Assembly: GCF_014200575.1 (NCBI RefSeq)
Contig: NZ_JACHBZ010000001.1
Coordinates: 891,983-955,982 of the forward strand
Direction: 5' to 3'
Source of the DNA: Mucilaginibacter saanensis
GTDB taxonomy: Bacteria; Bacteroidota; Bacteroidia; Sphingobacteriales; Sphingobacteriaceae
DNA length: 64,000 nt
Each line of letters begins with the position of its first letter. Position 1 is the first letter of the stretch. A model generated the notes under the pieces. The model was given only the letters and a program-made list of their open reading frames with translations. It searched no databases and was not told where the DNA came from. Made by a program: the position numbers and the translations under genes. Of the stretch, positions 63,709-64,000 are shown in pieces.

Positions 63709-64000
63709 TCCCCTTAATACTTTAATTATCTCCCCCGGCTCAAAAAGCCGGGGGATTTTTTTTGGAGGATGATTCTGTTTCCATGAGTGAGTGAGTGAGT
63801 GAGTGAGTGCTCTCCACATTGTCAGGGTATGAAACGATCTCTGTAAAAATGCTTTGTCATGCTGATTTCTATGATAAAAGCAAATGATTTTGATAAGGGA
63901 TTTGATTTTTATAACTGCGAATATCCTATGGACAATTTTGTTTCTGACGGCATTTAAAGCACTCATTTTATTTTTGCCTTCAGCTACTTTTCTCAGGTAA
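63694..64000 (-). CDS. Probable IS110-family transposase, C-terminal part (5' end outside window)
   Basis: The minus-strand frame is open from the window edge (63999) and reads YLRKVAEGKNKMSALNAVRN followed by KIVHRIFAVIK. This fits the C-terminal helices of IS110/IS116/IS902 transposases, which end in Lys-rich 'EGKxKMxALxAVxxKLxxxxFAVxK' sequence. Beyond residue ~31 the frame runs on through the TGAG repeat and the glutamine synthetase terminator without matching the family, to a stop at 63694. The true end is probably lost or displaced. The rest of the element lies outside the window. Confidence 0.6.
   Translation of the reverse strand, partial: YLRKVAEGKNKMSALNAVRNKIVHRIFAVIKIKSLIKIICFYHRNQHDKAFLQRSFHTLTMWRALTHSLTHSWKQNHPPKKIPRLFEPGEIIKVLRGLNFC
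63731..63763 (+). terminator. Terminator of the glutamine synthetase gene
   Basis: TCCCCCGGCT (63731-63740) pairs with AGCCGGGGGA (63746-63755), followed by T8. Confidence 0.93.
63784..63809. repeat. Tetranucleotide repeat (TGAG)6.5
   Basis: Six full TGAG units plus TG in a row. It lies between the glutamine synthetase terminator and the transposase remnant, inside the minus-strand open frame that carries the transposase end. Confidence 0.95.

Overview
This window is chromosomal DNA of a Bacteroidota member, most likely family Sphingobacteriaceae (Mucilaginibacter/Pedobacter-like). The evidence is a serine palmitoyltransferase that reads almost like the Sphingobacterium enzyme, families typical of the phylum (DUF5686, DUF4412, GSII-type glutamine synthetase, TlpA with a lipoprotein signal), promoters of the TAnnTTTG kind, weak ribosome binding sites and moderate GC. 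Genus is an inference.

Layout. 1-3.2 kb: end of an OmpR-type regulator, its CusS-like kinase, a Usp-like protein and a bestrophin channel. 3.3-4.9 kb: an Anbu proteasome-like peptidase with a transglutaminase-like partner. 5.0-7.5 kb: a TMEM220-like protein, then on the minus strand a SAM-I riboswitch placed just upstream of a tRNA-Cys-like gene, then argH and ywbE. 7.6-23 kb: mixed metabolic and envelope genes (DUF1345, DUF72, amidase, methyltransferase, PEBP, AraC regulator, phosphodiesterase, GH5 glucanase, a two-domain carbohydrate esterase, a BLUF photoreceptor, an MBL hydrolase, ChbG deacetylase, a CAP protein and a frameshifted TPR/TM protein).

23.2-34.0 kb, all on the minus strand, is the most coherent block: serine palmitoyltransferase, a GNAT-like putative ceramide synthase, a putative ceramide reductase, myo-inositol-phosphate synthase (behind two perfect LacI-like operators), a DUF5686 outer-membrane protein, a CDP-alcohol phosphatidyltransferase, an FA2H-type fatty-acid hydroxylase and a PAP2/Aur1-like enzyme. 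Together they can plausibly make ceramide, 2-hydroxylate it and add phosphoinositol.

34.4-40.3 kb is a tripartite RND efflux operon. 40.6-45.9 kb has an outer-membrane barrel, an aspartate-type aminotransferase, and a CDF - Nudix - bioA - ferritin-like diiron protein operon. 45.9-46.4 kb is a REP-like palindrome pair split by a 290-bp MITE with 16-bp inverted ends and an 11-bp target duplication. 46.4-51.9 kb: LTA-synthase-like sulfatase, DUF4412, a ComEC with a degenerate C-terminal domain, and a MerR regulator. 52.2-58.5 kb: alaS (with a low-GC internal tract), gatB, tlpA, and an orphan PhoB-like regulator preceded by Pho-box-like direct repeats. 58.6-64 kb: a Lys/Ala-rich histone-H1-like protein, an alpha/beta hydrolase broken by two compensating homopolymer indels, an RluA-type pseudouridine synthase, a TPR protein ending in a kinase-like H-box without an ATPase domain, GSII glutamine synthetase, and at the right edge the C-terminus of a probable IS110-family transposase.
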